From: Cupriavidus necator N-1
Lineage (GTDB): Bacteria > Pseudomonadota > Gammaproteobacteria > Burkholderiales > Burkholderiaceae
Direction: 5' to 3'
Assembly (NCBI RefSeq): GCF_000219215.1
Contig: NC_015727.1
Location: 310,001-374,000, forward strand
DNA length: 64,000 bases
Under the pieces are notes generated by a model. The model was not told where the DNA came from. It ran no database searches and saw nothing but the letters and a program-made list of their open reading frames with translations. Within the stretch, counting starts at the first letter, position 1. Each line of letters starts with the position of its first letter. Positions 43,453 to 52,921 of this stretch are shown here, in pieces. Position numbers and translations under genes: made by a program.

Positions 43453-43521
43453 GCGGCCGGGATGTGCGAGTGATATTTGTGCGCTAATCGCATTCATGCA
43501 ACGCGAGATCAGGCAGCACTT
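43213..43521 (+). pseudogene. Deletion scar: murA-like start joined to murB-like end
   Basis: 43213-43452 equals the first 80 codons of the murA-like gene (2986-3225). At 43453 the sequence switches to that of 8537-8605, inside the last 34 codons of the murB-like gene, with one substitution. The fused frame stops after DASTLGAAGMCE. A 5.3-kb (or about 4.2-kb without the IS) internal deletion of a second operon copy explains this; the HAD and carbamoyltransferase genes are lost. Confidence 0.93.
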
Positions 43522-43535
43522 AGGATGATAGTTCC

Positions 43536-44843
43536 TTGGCTGCTGACCAGAGATCCAGCGGTAGCCATTGGTCAAGTCGACGATCAAGGTCGCCGCTTTG
43601 GTCTTCAAGAATCCGGCGCGGGTTCCAGGGCTTCCAACTACTGGGCGTGCATGGCTATCAAGGAAGGGAGGCGGGCTGCTTCGACTCCGTGTTCCTTGCC
43701 GATTCGCTGGCCCTTGGCGAGGGCATCCGCCATGTCGCCGGCGCCGGGCTGGAACCGATCACCGCAGTGGCGGCGCTGGCACGGGCCACCAGCCGGATCG
43801 GCTTCATTGCCACTGCCTCCACGACTTACTCGGAGCCCTTCAATCTGGCTCGCCAATTCGCTTCGCTCGATCACATCACAGGCGGCCGCGTGGGCTGGAA
43901 CATCGTCACGTCGTGGGTCCAGGGCGCCAACCAGAACTTCGGGCTGGACCAGCAGCCGCCGCATGCGGAGCGCTACGCGCGCGCCCATGACTTCCTGGAG
44001 GCCACCTCCAAGCTATGGGACAGCTGGGCCGACGATGCCATCATCGATGATGCGCAAACGGGGCGCTTCGCCGACCCCGACCGCATCAGGCCGATCGGGC
44101 ATGCCGGCCCGTTCTACAAGGTGGCGGGCCCGCTCAATATCGCGCGGGGGCCGCAAGGCCGGCCCGTCCTGGTGCAGGCCGGGTCGTCGCCGGCAGGGAA
44201 GGCCTTCGCGGCACGCTATGCGGAGGCCGTCTTCACCGCGCATCTGGACAAGGAAACGGCGGTGCCTTTCTATGCCGAGCTGAAAGCCGCGGCAAGGCAG
44301 CGCGGCCGACGGGACGATCAGATCGTGATCCTGCCGGGCATCAGCCCGGTGATCGGCTCGGGCGATGAAGAGGCGCAGCGCAACTGGCGCGAGCTCAATG
44401 CGCTGACCGATCCCGAGGTCGGCCGTGCCAGGCTGTCCAACCGCTTTGGCGGGTTCGACTTCTCGCACCTGGATCTCGATACGCCACTATCGCTTGATGA
44501 TTTCCCAGATCCCGCCACCGTGCAAGCGGCCCAGAGCCGGGCCGTGGTGATCACGGGCCTGGTGGCGCGCGAGCGGCCGACCTTGCGCGAGCTGCTGCAC
44601 AAACTGGCCGGCGCGCGCGGGCATTTCACGCTGGCGGGTTCTCCCGAACGCATCGCAGACACCATCGAGGACTGGTTTGTCAGTGGCGCCGCCGATGTCT
44701 TCAATGTGATGCCTCCCGTGCTACCCGGGCACCTTGACGACTTCGTCGAGCATGTAGTGCCCCTGCTGCAGCGCAAGGGCCTGTTTCGCCGGGGCTACGA
44801 GACGCAGACATTGCGGGCGCACTACGGGCTGGACCGTCCGTGA
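43536..44843 (+). CDS. LLM-class flavin-dependent monooxygenase (NtaA/SnaA/DszA type), N-terminus replaced
   Basis: The frame has 435 residues. From about residue 45 it is a good NtaA/DszA-family protein: FDSVFLADSLALGEGIRHVA, EPFNLARQFASLDHITGGRV, GWNIVTSWVQGANQNFGLDQ, RPVLVQAGSSPAGKAFAARY. The first about 43 residues are not family-like; the usual start (a beta-strand reading LxLNxFLM..GHH) is missing, because the gene is fused to sequence next to the repeat scar. These enzymes oxidise chelators, sulfones or similar with FMNH2. Activity is doubtful as the first strand of the barrel is lost. Confidence 0.82.
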   Translation: MAADQRSSGSHWSSRRSRSPLWSSRIRRGFQGFQLLGVHGYQGREAGCFDSVFLADSLALGEGIRHVAGAGLEPITAVAALARATSRIGFIATASTTYSEPFNLARQFASLDHITGGRVGWNIVTSWVQGANQNFGLDQQPPHAERYARAHDFLEATSKLWDSWADDAIIDDAQTGRFADPDRIRPIGHAGPFYKVAGPLNIARGPQGRPVLVQAGSSPAGKAFAARYAEAVFTAHLDKETAVPFYAELKAAARQRGRRDDQIVILPGISPVIGSGDEEAQRNWRELNALTDPEVGRARLSNRFGGFDFSHLDLDTPLSLDDFPDPATVQAAQSRAVVITGLVARERPTLRELLHKLAGARGHFTLAGSPERIADTIEDWFVSGAADVFNVMPPVLPGHLDDFVEHVVPLLQRKGLFRRGYETQTLRAHYGLDRP

Positions 44844-44952
44844 GCAAGCCGACGCTCGGGCGCGCTGCCTGAGCGCGATTCCTGACGGCATCCCGAACGT
44901 GCACAGCCTGCGCGCGGCCGCCGCGGGATCGGCGAGGTGCCGGGTGGGCTAG
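44844..44952. other. Short gap between convergent genes
   Basis: No gene seen. Confidence 0.4.
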
Positions 44953-45600
44953 TCAATGCAACGCCCCGGCGCTCACGCGCACGTCCTCGCGCACGGCCAG
45001 CGACGTTGCGACGATCACACGGACCGCGGCCACCAGCGTATCGAGTGCCAGGCTGGGCGCACCAGGATGGCGGGCCGCCATCTCAGGCAGGTACGGCACG
45101 TGGATGAAACCGCCTCGCATGGCCGGCCGGTGCCGCGCGATATAGTGCGACAACCCATATAGGATCGCATTGCAGTTGTAGGTGCCAGCGGTCTGCGATA
45201 CCGATGCGGGGATGCCATGTGCCCGCAGCGCGGCGACGACCGCCTTGATCGGCAAGGTGGAGAAGTACGCCGCGGGGCCGCCAGGGACCACGGGCTCGTC
45301 GACGGGCTGGTGGCCGTCGTTGTCCGGGATCCTGGCATCGACGATGTTGATCCCGACGCGTTCAACCGAGATATCGCTGCGGCCACCCGCCTGGCCCAGG
45401 CAGATGACGACGTCTGGGCTGGTTTCCTCGATTGCGTCGTGCAACACGCCATTGACCTTGCCGATCACGCACGGCAATTGACGCGCGGCGATCGCGGCGC
45501 CGTCGATGGTCTCGCCATCGAGCCGCCGCGCGGCTTCCCATGAAGGATTGATCGTTTCGCCGTCAAAGGGCTCGATGCCCGTCACCAGAACCGTGGCCAT
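44953..45600 (-). CDS. pcp: Pyrrolidone-carboxylate (pyroglutamyl) peptidase I
   Basis: 215 residues from ATG 45600 with AGGAG upstream. C15-family features: [20 protein letters not shown], the Glu region [20 protein letters not shown], nucleophile Cys in [15 protein letters not shown] and His in [13 protein letters not shown]. It removes N-terminal pyroglutamate from peptides in the cytoplasm. Divergent from a LysR gene. Confidence 0.93.
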   Translation of the reverse strand: MATVLVTGIEPFDGETINPSWEAARRLDGETIDGAAIAARQLPCVIGKVNGVLHDAIEETSPDVVICLGQAGGRSDISVERVGINIVDARIPDNDGHQPVDEPVVPGGPAAYFSTLPIKAVVAALRAHGIPASVSQTAGTYNCNAILYGLSHYIARHRPAMRGGFIHVPYLPEMAARHPGAPSLALDTLVAAVRVIVATSLAVREDVRVSAGALH

Positions 45601-45706
45601 ATCTGCTTCTCCTGCTGACTCGAGGGTGTGAAAGTGATCGGAAGCAATCAGGATAGGGGTTCGAGAAGAATTCTTGAAATGGATATTCATTATCCATATT
45701 GTCAAT

Positions 45707-46680
45707 ATGAATCTCGCTTCCATTGACCTCAACCTGCTCGTTGCCTTTGAGGCCCTCTATGAGACCCGCAATGTCACCCTTGCCGGGCAGCGCCTGCACC
45801 GGGCGCAACCGTCGGTCAGCAACGCGCTGAACCGGCTGCGCGCACTGTTCCAGGATGAACTGTTCGTACGCACGGCGGCAGGCATGTTGCCCACGCAACG
45901 CGCTGACGCCTTGATTCCGGCGATCCGCCAGGCGCTGGCCCAGATCCGGCTGGCTCTGGAGCAGGGCGTCAAATTCGATCCCGCCAACGCCGCGGCGCAG
46001 CGCTTCACCATCGCCGCGAGCGACTACACGGACATCGTGCTCGTGCCGTTCATCGTAGCGCGGCTGCGGCACGAGGCTCCCCAGATCGACCTGCGAGTGG
46101 CCCGGCTTGACCGAGCCGCCATCTGGCAGCAGCTGGATGACGGCACTGTGGATATCGCGATAGGCGGCCATCTTGCGCCGCCCAAGCGGATGCTGGTCAC
46201 GCCGCTGTACGACGAGCGGCTCATCTGCATCGCCGACCGGCGACACCCCGGGTTACCTGGCGGCTCCCTGGACCTGCGGGCCTATATTGAACTGCCTCAT
46301 GCGTTGTTTGTGCCGAGCGACGACAGCTCGAGCCGGGGCGTGGTCGATGTCACCTTGGCTGGCCTGGGTTTGAGGCGCAGGGTAGCGGCCACTTTCGCGC
46401 ATATCGTTGCGCTGCCCCAAGCCGTGGCGGGCACGGACCTGGTCGCCACGCTGGCCGAGCGGGTCGCCGTCAGGCTGGCCGGCAAACAGGTTGTGCTCTA
46501 CCCGCTGCCAAACAGGTTGTGCTCTACCCGCTGCCGCCAGAACTGGGTGATCATCGTTTCAGCGTAGACATGGTGTGCGGCCGTCGCGCCAACGGCAACG
46601 GGGCGCTGGAGTGGCTGCGTGCCACCGTCAGCGCGGCAGCACAGGAATTGATGCGCCGGGGCCGTACGGCCTCGGCATGA
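45707..46680 (+). pseudogene. LysR-family regulator broken by a 26-bp tandem duplication
   Basis: ATG 45707 gives [20 protein letters not shown], a standard LysR HTH start. The protein is normal until residue about 265, where 26 bp are duplicated in tandem (46483-46508 and 46509-46534); the shifted frame stops at 46567. Removing one unit restores QVVLYPLPPELGDHRFSVDM and a normal end at 46680. ATGGATA-TTCAT-TATCCAT at about 45680-45698 lies in the shared promoter with pcp. The truncated protein could still bind DNA. Confidence 0.85.
46483..46534 (+). repeat. 26-bp tandem duplication
   Basis: Two exact, adjacent 26-bp units; 26 is not a multiple of three, so the LysR frame is shifted. Confidence 0.95.
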
Positions 46681-46907
46681 CAGTTATCCGCAAGCCGGCC
46701 TGCATTCGCGCCGTGGCCGGATAGTCGGTGTAGCCTCCGACATCTCCGCCGAGGAAGGACGTGGCATCGGGCGCATTCAACGGCAGGCCGCTGCGCAGCC
46801 GGACGGGCAGGTCGGGATTGGCGATGAACGGGCGGCCGAAGGCAATGATGTCGACGAGGCCGCTGGCGGGCGCGTGCTTGGCGGTGTCGTGCCCGTAGTC
46901 GCCCGCA
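46628..46907 (-). pseudogene. Old-yellow-enzyme (NADH:flavin oxidoreductase) C-terminal fragment
   Basis: The frame reads GLVDIIAFGRPFIANPDLPV, RLRSGLPLNAP and GGDVGGYTDYP, the standard end of NemA/OYE proteins, with a stop at 46628. The rest of the gene is absent upstream of 46907. It overlaps the LysR 3' end on the opposite strand by about 50 bp. Confidence 0.82.
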
Positions 46908-47766
46908 GATCAAAATGCAATTAATCGCCAGGATTCCTGCCCCAACCTTAAACGGGGTTTGGCGGCACAGGTCACCTGGCAGGTGAGCGACGTGGCGTGA
47001 GGGTCGGCCGGAAGGGCTTTCACAGCGTGAGCGGGACGCTCACCCATTCGCTGACGCTCCTGCGTGGTTTCGCGCCGCGCATCGCGCTCTCTGTGCAAAT
47101 AGGATGGTGGACCGCAGCGACCCCCATCTCACGTAGCGAACGTCGTCCTATCCGTCCGCTGTCACAGCAGAACTAAGCCGCGCTGGCCGGGTGTCAGGAA
47201 AACGTGTCCTTTCACGAACTTGAATATTTGTCGGGGGTGCTGGCACCTGAGTCCAACGGAACCGTATCTTGCTTCGTGCGGGTTTGCTCCACGGTCCAGA
47301 TAGCTCGTTGACAGCGCCGCCCCATACAGCGTGCTCAAGCCCATCGCTCCGCTAGGAGCCGGATCGTTCCAGATGGGCGACGGCAATCCTCTGCCCCAGC
47401 ACATCTTCCTGCGTACTATTCGAGCTGCTCGAGCGGTCTGCAAGACTCCCGCCCAGGGCATTGCCAAACACAATAGGTCCGAGGCGAAGTCGTACCCCTA
47501 TTGACTGCTGCGCCTTAGCGGACGCGCCTTTCCACGCCATGCTACAACCGCAGGAAGGGTTTCTGGGGGCAGAAGCCCCAAAGTGCGTTTTTGGGGCCAC
47601 AGGCGGTCAATCGAGAGAGCTTCAGCGGAAGGCGGCGCGAACGGCCGTGGCTCAATGCGCAATCAGGCTTGCCACGATGGAACTCATCGGTGAAGGCCTC
47701 ACCGAGGCCTGGCGCGGCATCGGAGCCGACGAGTAGGATGTCGGTTTCCTTGCTACAATCCTTGCC
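46908..47766. other. 860 bp without an assignable gene
   Basis: A minus-strand frame ending WRLIAF (46910) and a similar EAWRLIAF end at about 41767 share a 17-bp DNA motif, which suggests an IS-derived tail, but I cannot name the element. A plus-strand frame at about 47530-47736 (MLQPQEGFLGAEAPKCVFGA) could be a gene remnant of unknown family. Confidence 0.35.
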
Positions 47767-47967
47767 ATGGCCCACCTCACTCCGCCCAGCTCGCAGAAGT
47801 ACCTGATGCCGCGCGATGCCGATGCTGTCGGTCCGCAGAACGAGGCTGAGCGCCGCCTGTACGAGCTCATTGTGGAAGGGCTCAACAGCGGCCCGGGCAC
47901 GGACTACGAGAGTGTGGCCGACTTCGCTGTCGAATTCCGCGCGCGCCTGCAAAACGGCAAGCGCTGA
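47767..47967 (+). CDS. Possible antitoxin (ParD-like)
   Basis: 66 residues. ERRLYELIVEGLNSGPGTDY resembles the C-terminal part of ParD/CopG antitoxins (EGLxSGPG). The following sequence looks like a broken ParE toxin, which supports the call. Its start (MAHLTPPSSQKYLMPRDADA) is not typical. Confidence 0.5.
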   Translation: MAHLTPPSSQKYLMPRDADAVGPQNEAERRLYELIVEGLNSGPGTDYESVADFAVEFRARLQNGKR

Positions 47968-48215
47968 ATCGTGGCGCTTCTCTTGGGCCGCGTTCGCATC
48001 CGGACGTGCTGCGTGTCCTGCATGAGCGCAGGGACACCTGAGCGCGCTGGCCTTCCTAGCCGAGCATCCCAGCGTTGGCTCCCGCCGTTATGCTCACTTC
48101 CTGCCGGGTGACTCTCTGCGCGCCTGGTCCCTCGACCGCTTCCCTTTCCTGGTGTTCTATCGGGTGAACGGTGACATGCTGGCCTTCCTCCAGCGCCTCC
48201 CACAGCACATCTCGG
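47968..48215 (+). pseudogene. ParE-like toxin remnant
   Basis: A frame at about 48035-48190 reads ALAFLAEHPSVGSRRYAHFL and RAWSLDRFPFLVFYRV, similar to the middle of RelE/ParE proteins, and another frame just upstream reads HPDVLRVLHERRDT, resembling the usual C-terminal end. The order and frames are scrambled, so no working toxin is encoded. Confidence 0.55.
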
Positions 48216-48773
48216 GCCTCAGGTGTTGTACCGCCCTCGGCCTCGCCGCCAACCTCCCGCCGCTTCGCCCGGGTCCGTGGCCGCTAGCCGGAAATGACTG
48301 AGCGACTCCTGCCCAATCCCACCGTGCTTGAGCCGGCCCAACATACAGTTGGGCGGCCAAACATCCGAAACAGCCATTGGCGATTTCCTCGTGTGTGACG
48401 CGCACGGGCCAGAGCATGCCGAGTTGTGACGGCTTATCGGAACGCTTGTCGAATCCGGCTGACGTCGGTGATCAACCAACCCCGGAAGTGGGCGCTGCCG
48501 TCTCCTCGCAGATGCTTTGCGAGCGCGAGGCTCGCGGCGTGGATGGTGCGGTCGCACGTGCTGAGCTTCGTATTCATCGCGCGCCCCTTAGGTCGGCCGC
48601 GTCGGTGCGTGGTCCCGTCGCGAAACGCGCCGCGGCAGGCGAGACAGTCCAACCAATTCGTGCCGGCAATCCAGTCCGTCTATTTACTTCGGTTCGTCGA
48701 CCGGGCCTCCTGCGACGCAATAAGATCAAGTCATTGTCATAAAAAGAAAGTCGGCAGGTAGGGGCAGCGAGCC
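48216..48773. other. No clear gene; one small possible ORF
   Basis: A 47-residue minus-strand frame (48434-48577, starting MNTKLSTCDRTIHAASLALA) is open but has no recognised family or strong ribosome-binding site. Confidence 0.3.
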
Positions 48774-49688
48774 CTAACGTTTCCACCCGATCCGGTGCCG
48801 CTCCTGCGTGGCGCGGTGCCGCACATCGTCTTCCGTATGCAGGTAGGCGCTGGTGGTCGAGATGGACGCGTGCCCGAAATTGTCCCTCACGAACCGCAGG
48901 TCGACCTGCTGGTCGGTCATATGCGACCCCGCCGTGTGGCGCAGCCAGTGCGCCGAGGCACTGGCCAGCACCTCGGCCCGGCTTTCCCACTCGGGGCCGC
49001 GCGCGCGCAGGCGCGCGGCCGCCAGCGCGAAGATCTCCTTGAGCACCAGGTGCAGGGCGCCGCGCGACAAGGGCTTTTCCTTGCCGATGATCGGTAGCAG
49101 GATCGGGCGCTCCTCGCCGGGGTGCGGGGCGGGCGGCAGACCGTGGGCGCGGCGATAGCGCGCCAGTTCCACCATCAGCTCATCGGTGGCCGGCACCAGC
49201 CGCGTCTTGCTGCCCTTGCCGGTCACCTCCAGCCACCAGCGCTCGACGCCCTCCCGGTCGCGCCGGCAAAGAAAGGCCCCCATCCGGGTCTCGGCCACCT
49301 CGGCCGCGCGCAGGCCGCCGAGGTACAGCACGGTGAGCAGCCAGCGGCAACGCGCCGCGTGCAGCCGCTCGCGCTCGGTGGCGGTGTCGTTCGCGCCCGG
49401 CATCGCCTCGATGGTGTCCTTGACCACCTGCCACATGGCGTGGCTCAGGTAGCGCGTGACCCTGGGCTTGGACTGGCCGCGCCGGCTGCGTGCCAGGGAG
49501 AGCGGATTGCCGGCGAGGTAGCCGGCGTCCACCAGCCAGGCGAACAGCGTATTGAGGATCACCATCGCATGCCGCGCGCTGGCCGGGGAGAGCGGGCCGG
49601 CGAACGGCCGCCAGTCCGGCGCGCCGCGTGCGAGCTTCTTGCGCGACGCCATCACCAAGCGCCAGGCCGGTTGCCCCGCCGTCGTCAC
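48774..49688 (-). pseudogene. Tyrosine recombinase lacking the N-terminal domain (copy 3)
   Basis: The catalytic domain is complete (LYLGGLRAAEV, VTGKGSKTRLVP, HWLRHTAGSHM, NFGHASISTTSAYLH) and similar to 13026-14327, but the sequence starts at the equivalent of about residue 120; the preceding bases belong to the 27-bp repeat. Without the core-binding domain it should not recombine DNA efficiently. Confidence 0.88.
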
Positions 49689-49706
49689 ACAAATTGCGGA
49701 AGACCC
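49680..49706 (+). repeat. 27-bp sequence identical to 15204-15230
   Basis: Lies exactly at the point where integrase copy 3 is truncated, so it marks a rearrangement joint. Confidence 0.7.
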
Positions 49707-50285
49707 TTAAATTTGTTCCCGCTTTTTGCATAAATTTGTTCCTGGCCCCCATGGGCCCGGCTGACGGGCGCCATGGAGGTGGGCCAAGCGCACGGTGTCA
49801 CGGTACCGACCGCCCGCCATTCGCTGGGCTCAATGGCAGCCATCGAACCAGCGACAGCGTCCTCGGTTTCGCACAGACAAATGCTGTGCTGGGGATGGCC
49901 ACGCGCGGAGGGGAGGGCACCCCGATCGATGGCATCGAGCCAGGTCGTCAACGCGCTCACGGCCGACTCGATTTCCCATTCGATAACGGCGTCCAGCAGG
50001 CCGGTCAGCGGAGAGGCGTGCATCCACTGATAGTGTCTTTGACCTGTCGATGATCCGGTCGGAACTGGCTCACTAGCGGAACCCTGGCACGCGATTGCAG
50101 CCCCTCGGCACCGGCTGGCAGCCAATTCAGCAGTTTTCGGGTGCCAGCCGATTCTCGGTCCAATCTGAGGTCATGCCACGCGCACAGGGCCAGGCCGCAA
50201 AGGGATCGACTGTTGCGTTGAGTCTTTGCAGGGAAAGCATTCACTCAGCGCAACCGCGATTTGTACGACCATGGCTCAAGCGACG
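49707..50285. other. About 580 bp without an assignable gene
   Basis: A minus-strand frame includes HASPLTGLLDAVIEWEIESA and VSALTTWLDAIDRGALPSA, which could be a protein remnant, but no family is recognised. Confidence 0.3.
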
Positions 50286-51578
50286 CTACAAGGATTTCAG
50301 GTACTCGGCCAGATCGGCGATCTCCTGGCTGGTCAGGCCGAGCGCCTGCTTCGTGTTGTAGGTCTGTACCACATCCGCCAGCGTCGCAGCCGAGCCGTCG
50401 TGGAAGTAGGGCGCGTGTTGCCACACTCCGCTCAGGGGCGAGGTCCGATACTGCTTGGTCGCGGAGCGGGATGCATAGCTTGGCGATTCGGGTTCGGCCA
50501 TCGATTCGGCAGGCGGATGCAGGCGCGAATTGGCGTCCGTGAAGGTCGCGCCGCTATGACAAGTGGCACATCTCCCTGCGCCTTCGAAGACAAGCTTTCC
50601 CCGCTGCGCCGCCAACTCGTCGAAACTGCCGGCCGGTGCCGCCGGGGCCTTCAGGGATAGCTGGTAGGCCTGCAGGGCAGGGAGCTTGCTGGTGACAAGG
50701 TCCTCGGTGCCATGCGTGATGGACAGGTTCAGCCGTGGTTCGGTAACGGTGCCAAGACCGCCCATTTCTGCCACGGCGACATACCGGTTCCAGTAGGCGA
50801 TGTCGTCGCCATCGCCGGTCACGGTGATGCGATGAATACCGGCCAGACCGTAGGCGGGCGGGATCACAACCGGCTTGCTAAGCCCGTCGATATTGTGCCG
50901 GGGATCAAACTTGCCGGCGCCCCACGCATTGAGGACCTTCTTCATGGCGGCGTCCATCGCCGGCGACAACGCAATGATGGCGCCCGGGTTGAGATCGCGA
51001 TTGGCCCATCCATCCAGGCGCTTGCCAATGCCGGGTGCGAACGAGTTGTCGACCGTGGAATGGCATAGCGCGCAGGTGATCCCGACCCGGACCAGCTTGT
51101 CTACCCCGTTTATGGTTTCGACGGTGCCCCTGACCCCGACGACCGCGTTCAGTTTCAGCAGAGCCACGGTGGTGGCCGGGCTCTTCAGGTCGACAGTGCC
51201 ATTCCGGATGCCTTCCACGACCGCCGCGGGCAAGGCTTCGGCATCCACTTTCAGGCCGACCGACAGGGCGGTCACGGGGTCGACCGCCGTGGCGATGACC
51301 TCGTGCATCTTCAGGGTATCGGTCCAATGCGCTTCATCGCCAAATGTCTCGAACCGGAAAATCTGCTTGCCCTGCTCGACCAGCGCTGCCTGCTTAGCCG
51401 TGGCATCCTCGCTGACCGCCGCAGTCTCGCCCGAGGAGCCGCCGCAAGCCGCGGCAGCCGCCACGGCGGCGCCTGTCGCCATTGTGGTCAGCAAACGCCG
51501 ACATGCAATCATTGAACGTGGCTGCTGGCTGCCGAGTGCCCGGGTCGCGGGTGGATGTACGTGCGGAACCTGCTTCAT
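50286..51578 (-). CDS. Exported di-heme c-type cytochrome
   Basis: 430 residues from ATG 51578 (GGGAG upstream). The N-terminus has a signal with Ala-rich core ending AAAACGG, possibly a lipoprotein Cys. Two heme-attachment motifs, CALCH and CATCH, and a C-terminal MauG/cytochrome-peroxidase-like segment (LSGVWQHAPYFHDGSAATLA, DVVQTYN) are present. It probably acts in periplasmic electron transfer. Partner unknown. Confidence 0.88.
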   Translation of the reverse strand: MKQVPHVHPPATRALGSQQPRSMIACRRLLTTMATGAAVAAAAACGGSSGETAAVSEDATAKQAALVEQGKQIFRFETFGDEAHWTDTLKMHEVIATAVDPVTALSVGLKVDAEALPAAVVEGIRNGTVDLKSPATTVALLKLNAVVGVRGTVETINGVDKLVRVGITCALCHSTVDNSFAPGIGKRLDGWANRDLNPGAIIALSPAMDAAMKKVLNAWGAGKFDPRHNIDGLSKPVVIPPAYGLAGIHRITVTGDGDDIAYWNRYVAVAEMGGLGTVTEPRLNLSITHGTEDLVTSKLPALQAYQLSLKAPAAPAGSFDELAAQRGKLVFEGAGRCATCHSGATFTDANSRLHPPAESMAEPESPSYASRSATKQYRTSPLSGVWQHAPYFHDGSAATLADVVQTYNTKQALGLTSQEIADLAEYLKSL

Positions 51579-52144
51579 GATCAGTCTCCCTTCTTGTGAA
51601 GAAATCCGCTGCGATTGAGCCGCGGTGCGACAGCGCCGGGTGAGTGCCGATGCTGGCAACAGATGACGTGGGGCGGCGCGTGAGCACAATCGGCGCCCGT
51701 TCCGGCGGTGGGTCGATCGGCCCGGGGGCCTTGCGCTTCGGGAGGCGTTCTGACATGGGGATCCATCCGTTCTGCTGCTTCTGCCCATTAGACGCACCAA
51801 CCCGCCGAACGGTGACAGGCCGCCGGGCATTCATTGCCTGCAAACTCGCGGGACACATTGCCTATGATGAAACCTGCCATGGAAATGGCGTGGCTCTGCG
51901 CCGGGAGCGCGCTCGGGCCGGCTGCGCAGTGATGGTGGATCTGTCGCCCGCTGGCAGGGCAGGAGGAACATTGAGGGGACCTGCAAGACGATCCGGGTGC
52001 GGCCACCGGCGCGAAGGCTGTGGCCAGAAGCCAGGCGGATCAGCTCGCGCACGATTCAAGGCGTCATGGCCGACTTGTCTGTCACCTTTGCGGGGCGAAG
52101 CGCGTCTAATTGCCAGAAGCTAAAAAAAAGGAGTGGTATCCAGA
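51579..52144. other. Intergenic between divergent genes
   Basis: 565 bp; no convincing gene. Presumably contains the promoters of the cytochrome and sigma-factor genes. Confidence 0.4.
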
Positions 52145-52867
52145 ATGCCAAATAACGTGATTGCGCAGCATCCGCCACCGACCGTCGACGGACGCCCGGA
52201 TGCCGATCTCGTCGCGAGCGCCAGAGCAGGAGATGCAAGCGCATTCGAGATCATCATGCGGCGCAACAACCGTCTGTTGTTCCGCGCGGCGCGCGGTGTG
52301 GTGCCTGACGATGCCGAGGCTCAGGACGTGGTACAGGAGACCTATCTGCGTGCCTTTACCAGCCTCGATTCGTTTCGTGGTGACGCTGCCCTGAGTACCT
52401 GGCTGGTGCGCATCGCAATCAATATAGCGGTGAGCGCGCAACGCAAGAGAGGGCGCCTCGTCCAGATGGAAGACAGTGAAGAACCGGCGGCCGAACCTTC
52501 GCGGGAGAATTTGATGTCATTGCGCACCGCGGACAGCGAATCGCCAGATGCCATGGCGGAACGGGGCCAGATGCGCGAGATCCTGCAAGCCGCGATTGAG
52601 CGTTTGCCGGCCATCTACCGCAGCGTGTTCATTCTGCGCGCGATCGAAGACATGAGCGTCGAGGAAACTGCATTCTGCCTCGACGTCAGCAATGATGTCG
52701 TCAAGACGCGTTTCCTGCGGGCGCGCACAATGCTGCGCGCCAACCTGGCTGTGCAGGCAACGCCATACTTGCATGCCACCTTCGCGTTTGCCGGACCACG
52801 TTGTGACGCTGTGGTCAATCATGTGCTGACCGAACTCAACCTGCGCGGCCTGATCAGGCAGCACTGA
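52145..52867 (+). CDS. ECF-type RNA polymerase sigma factor
   Basis: 240 residues. Region 2: ARAGDASAFEIIMRRNNRLL, AEAQDVVQETYLRAF, STWLVRIAINIAVSAQRKR. Region 4: LPAIYRSVFILRAIEDMSVE, ETAFCLDVSNDVVKTRFLRA. Start at ATG 52145 (AGGAG upstream); a GTG at 52133 is too close to that site. No anti-sigma gene is adjacent. It precedes folE2 by 54 bp and may be co-transcribed with it. Confidence 0.93.
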   Translation: MPNNVIAQHPPPTVDGRPDADLVASARAGDASAFEIIMRRNNRLLFRAARGVVPDDAEAQDVVQETYLRAFTSLDSFRGDAALSTWLVRIAINIAVSAQRKRGRLVQMEDSEEPAAEPSRENLMSLRTADSESPDAMAERGQMREILQAAIERLPAIYRSVFILRAIEDMSVEETAFCLDVSNDVVKTRFLRARTMLRANLAVQATPYLHATFAFAGPRCDAVVNHVLTELNLRGLIRQH

Positions 52868-52921
52868 TGCCAATACCGCCGGCAAGCCACGGGATCTGCC
52901 GTGCGCAAGAAAAGGACGAAT

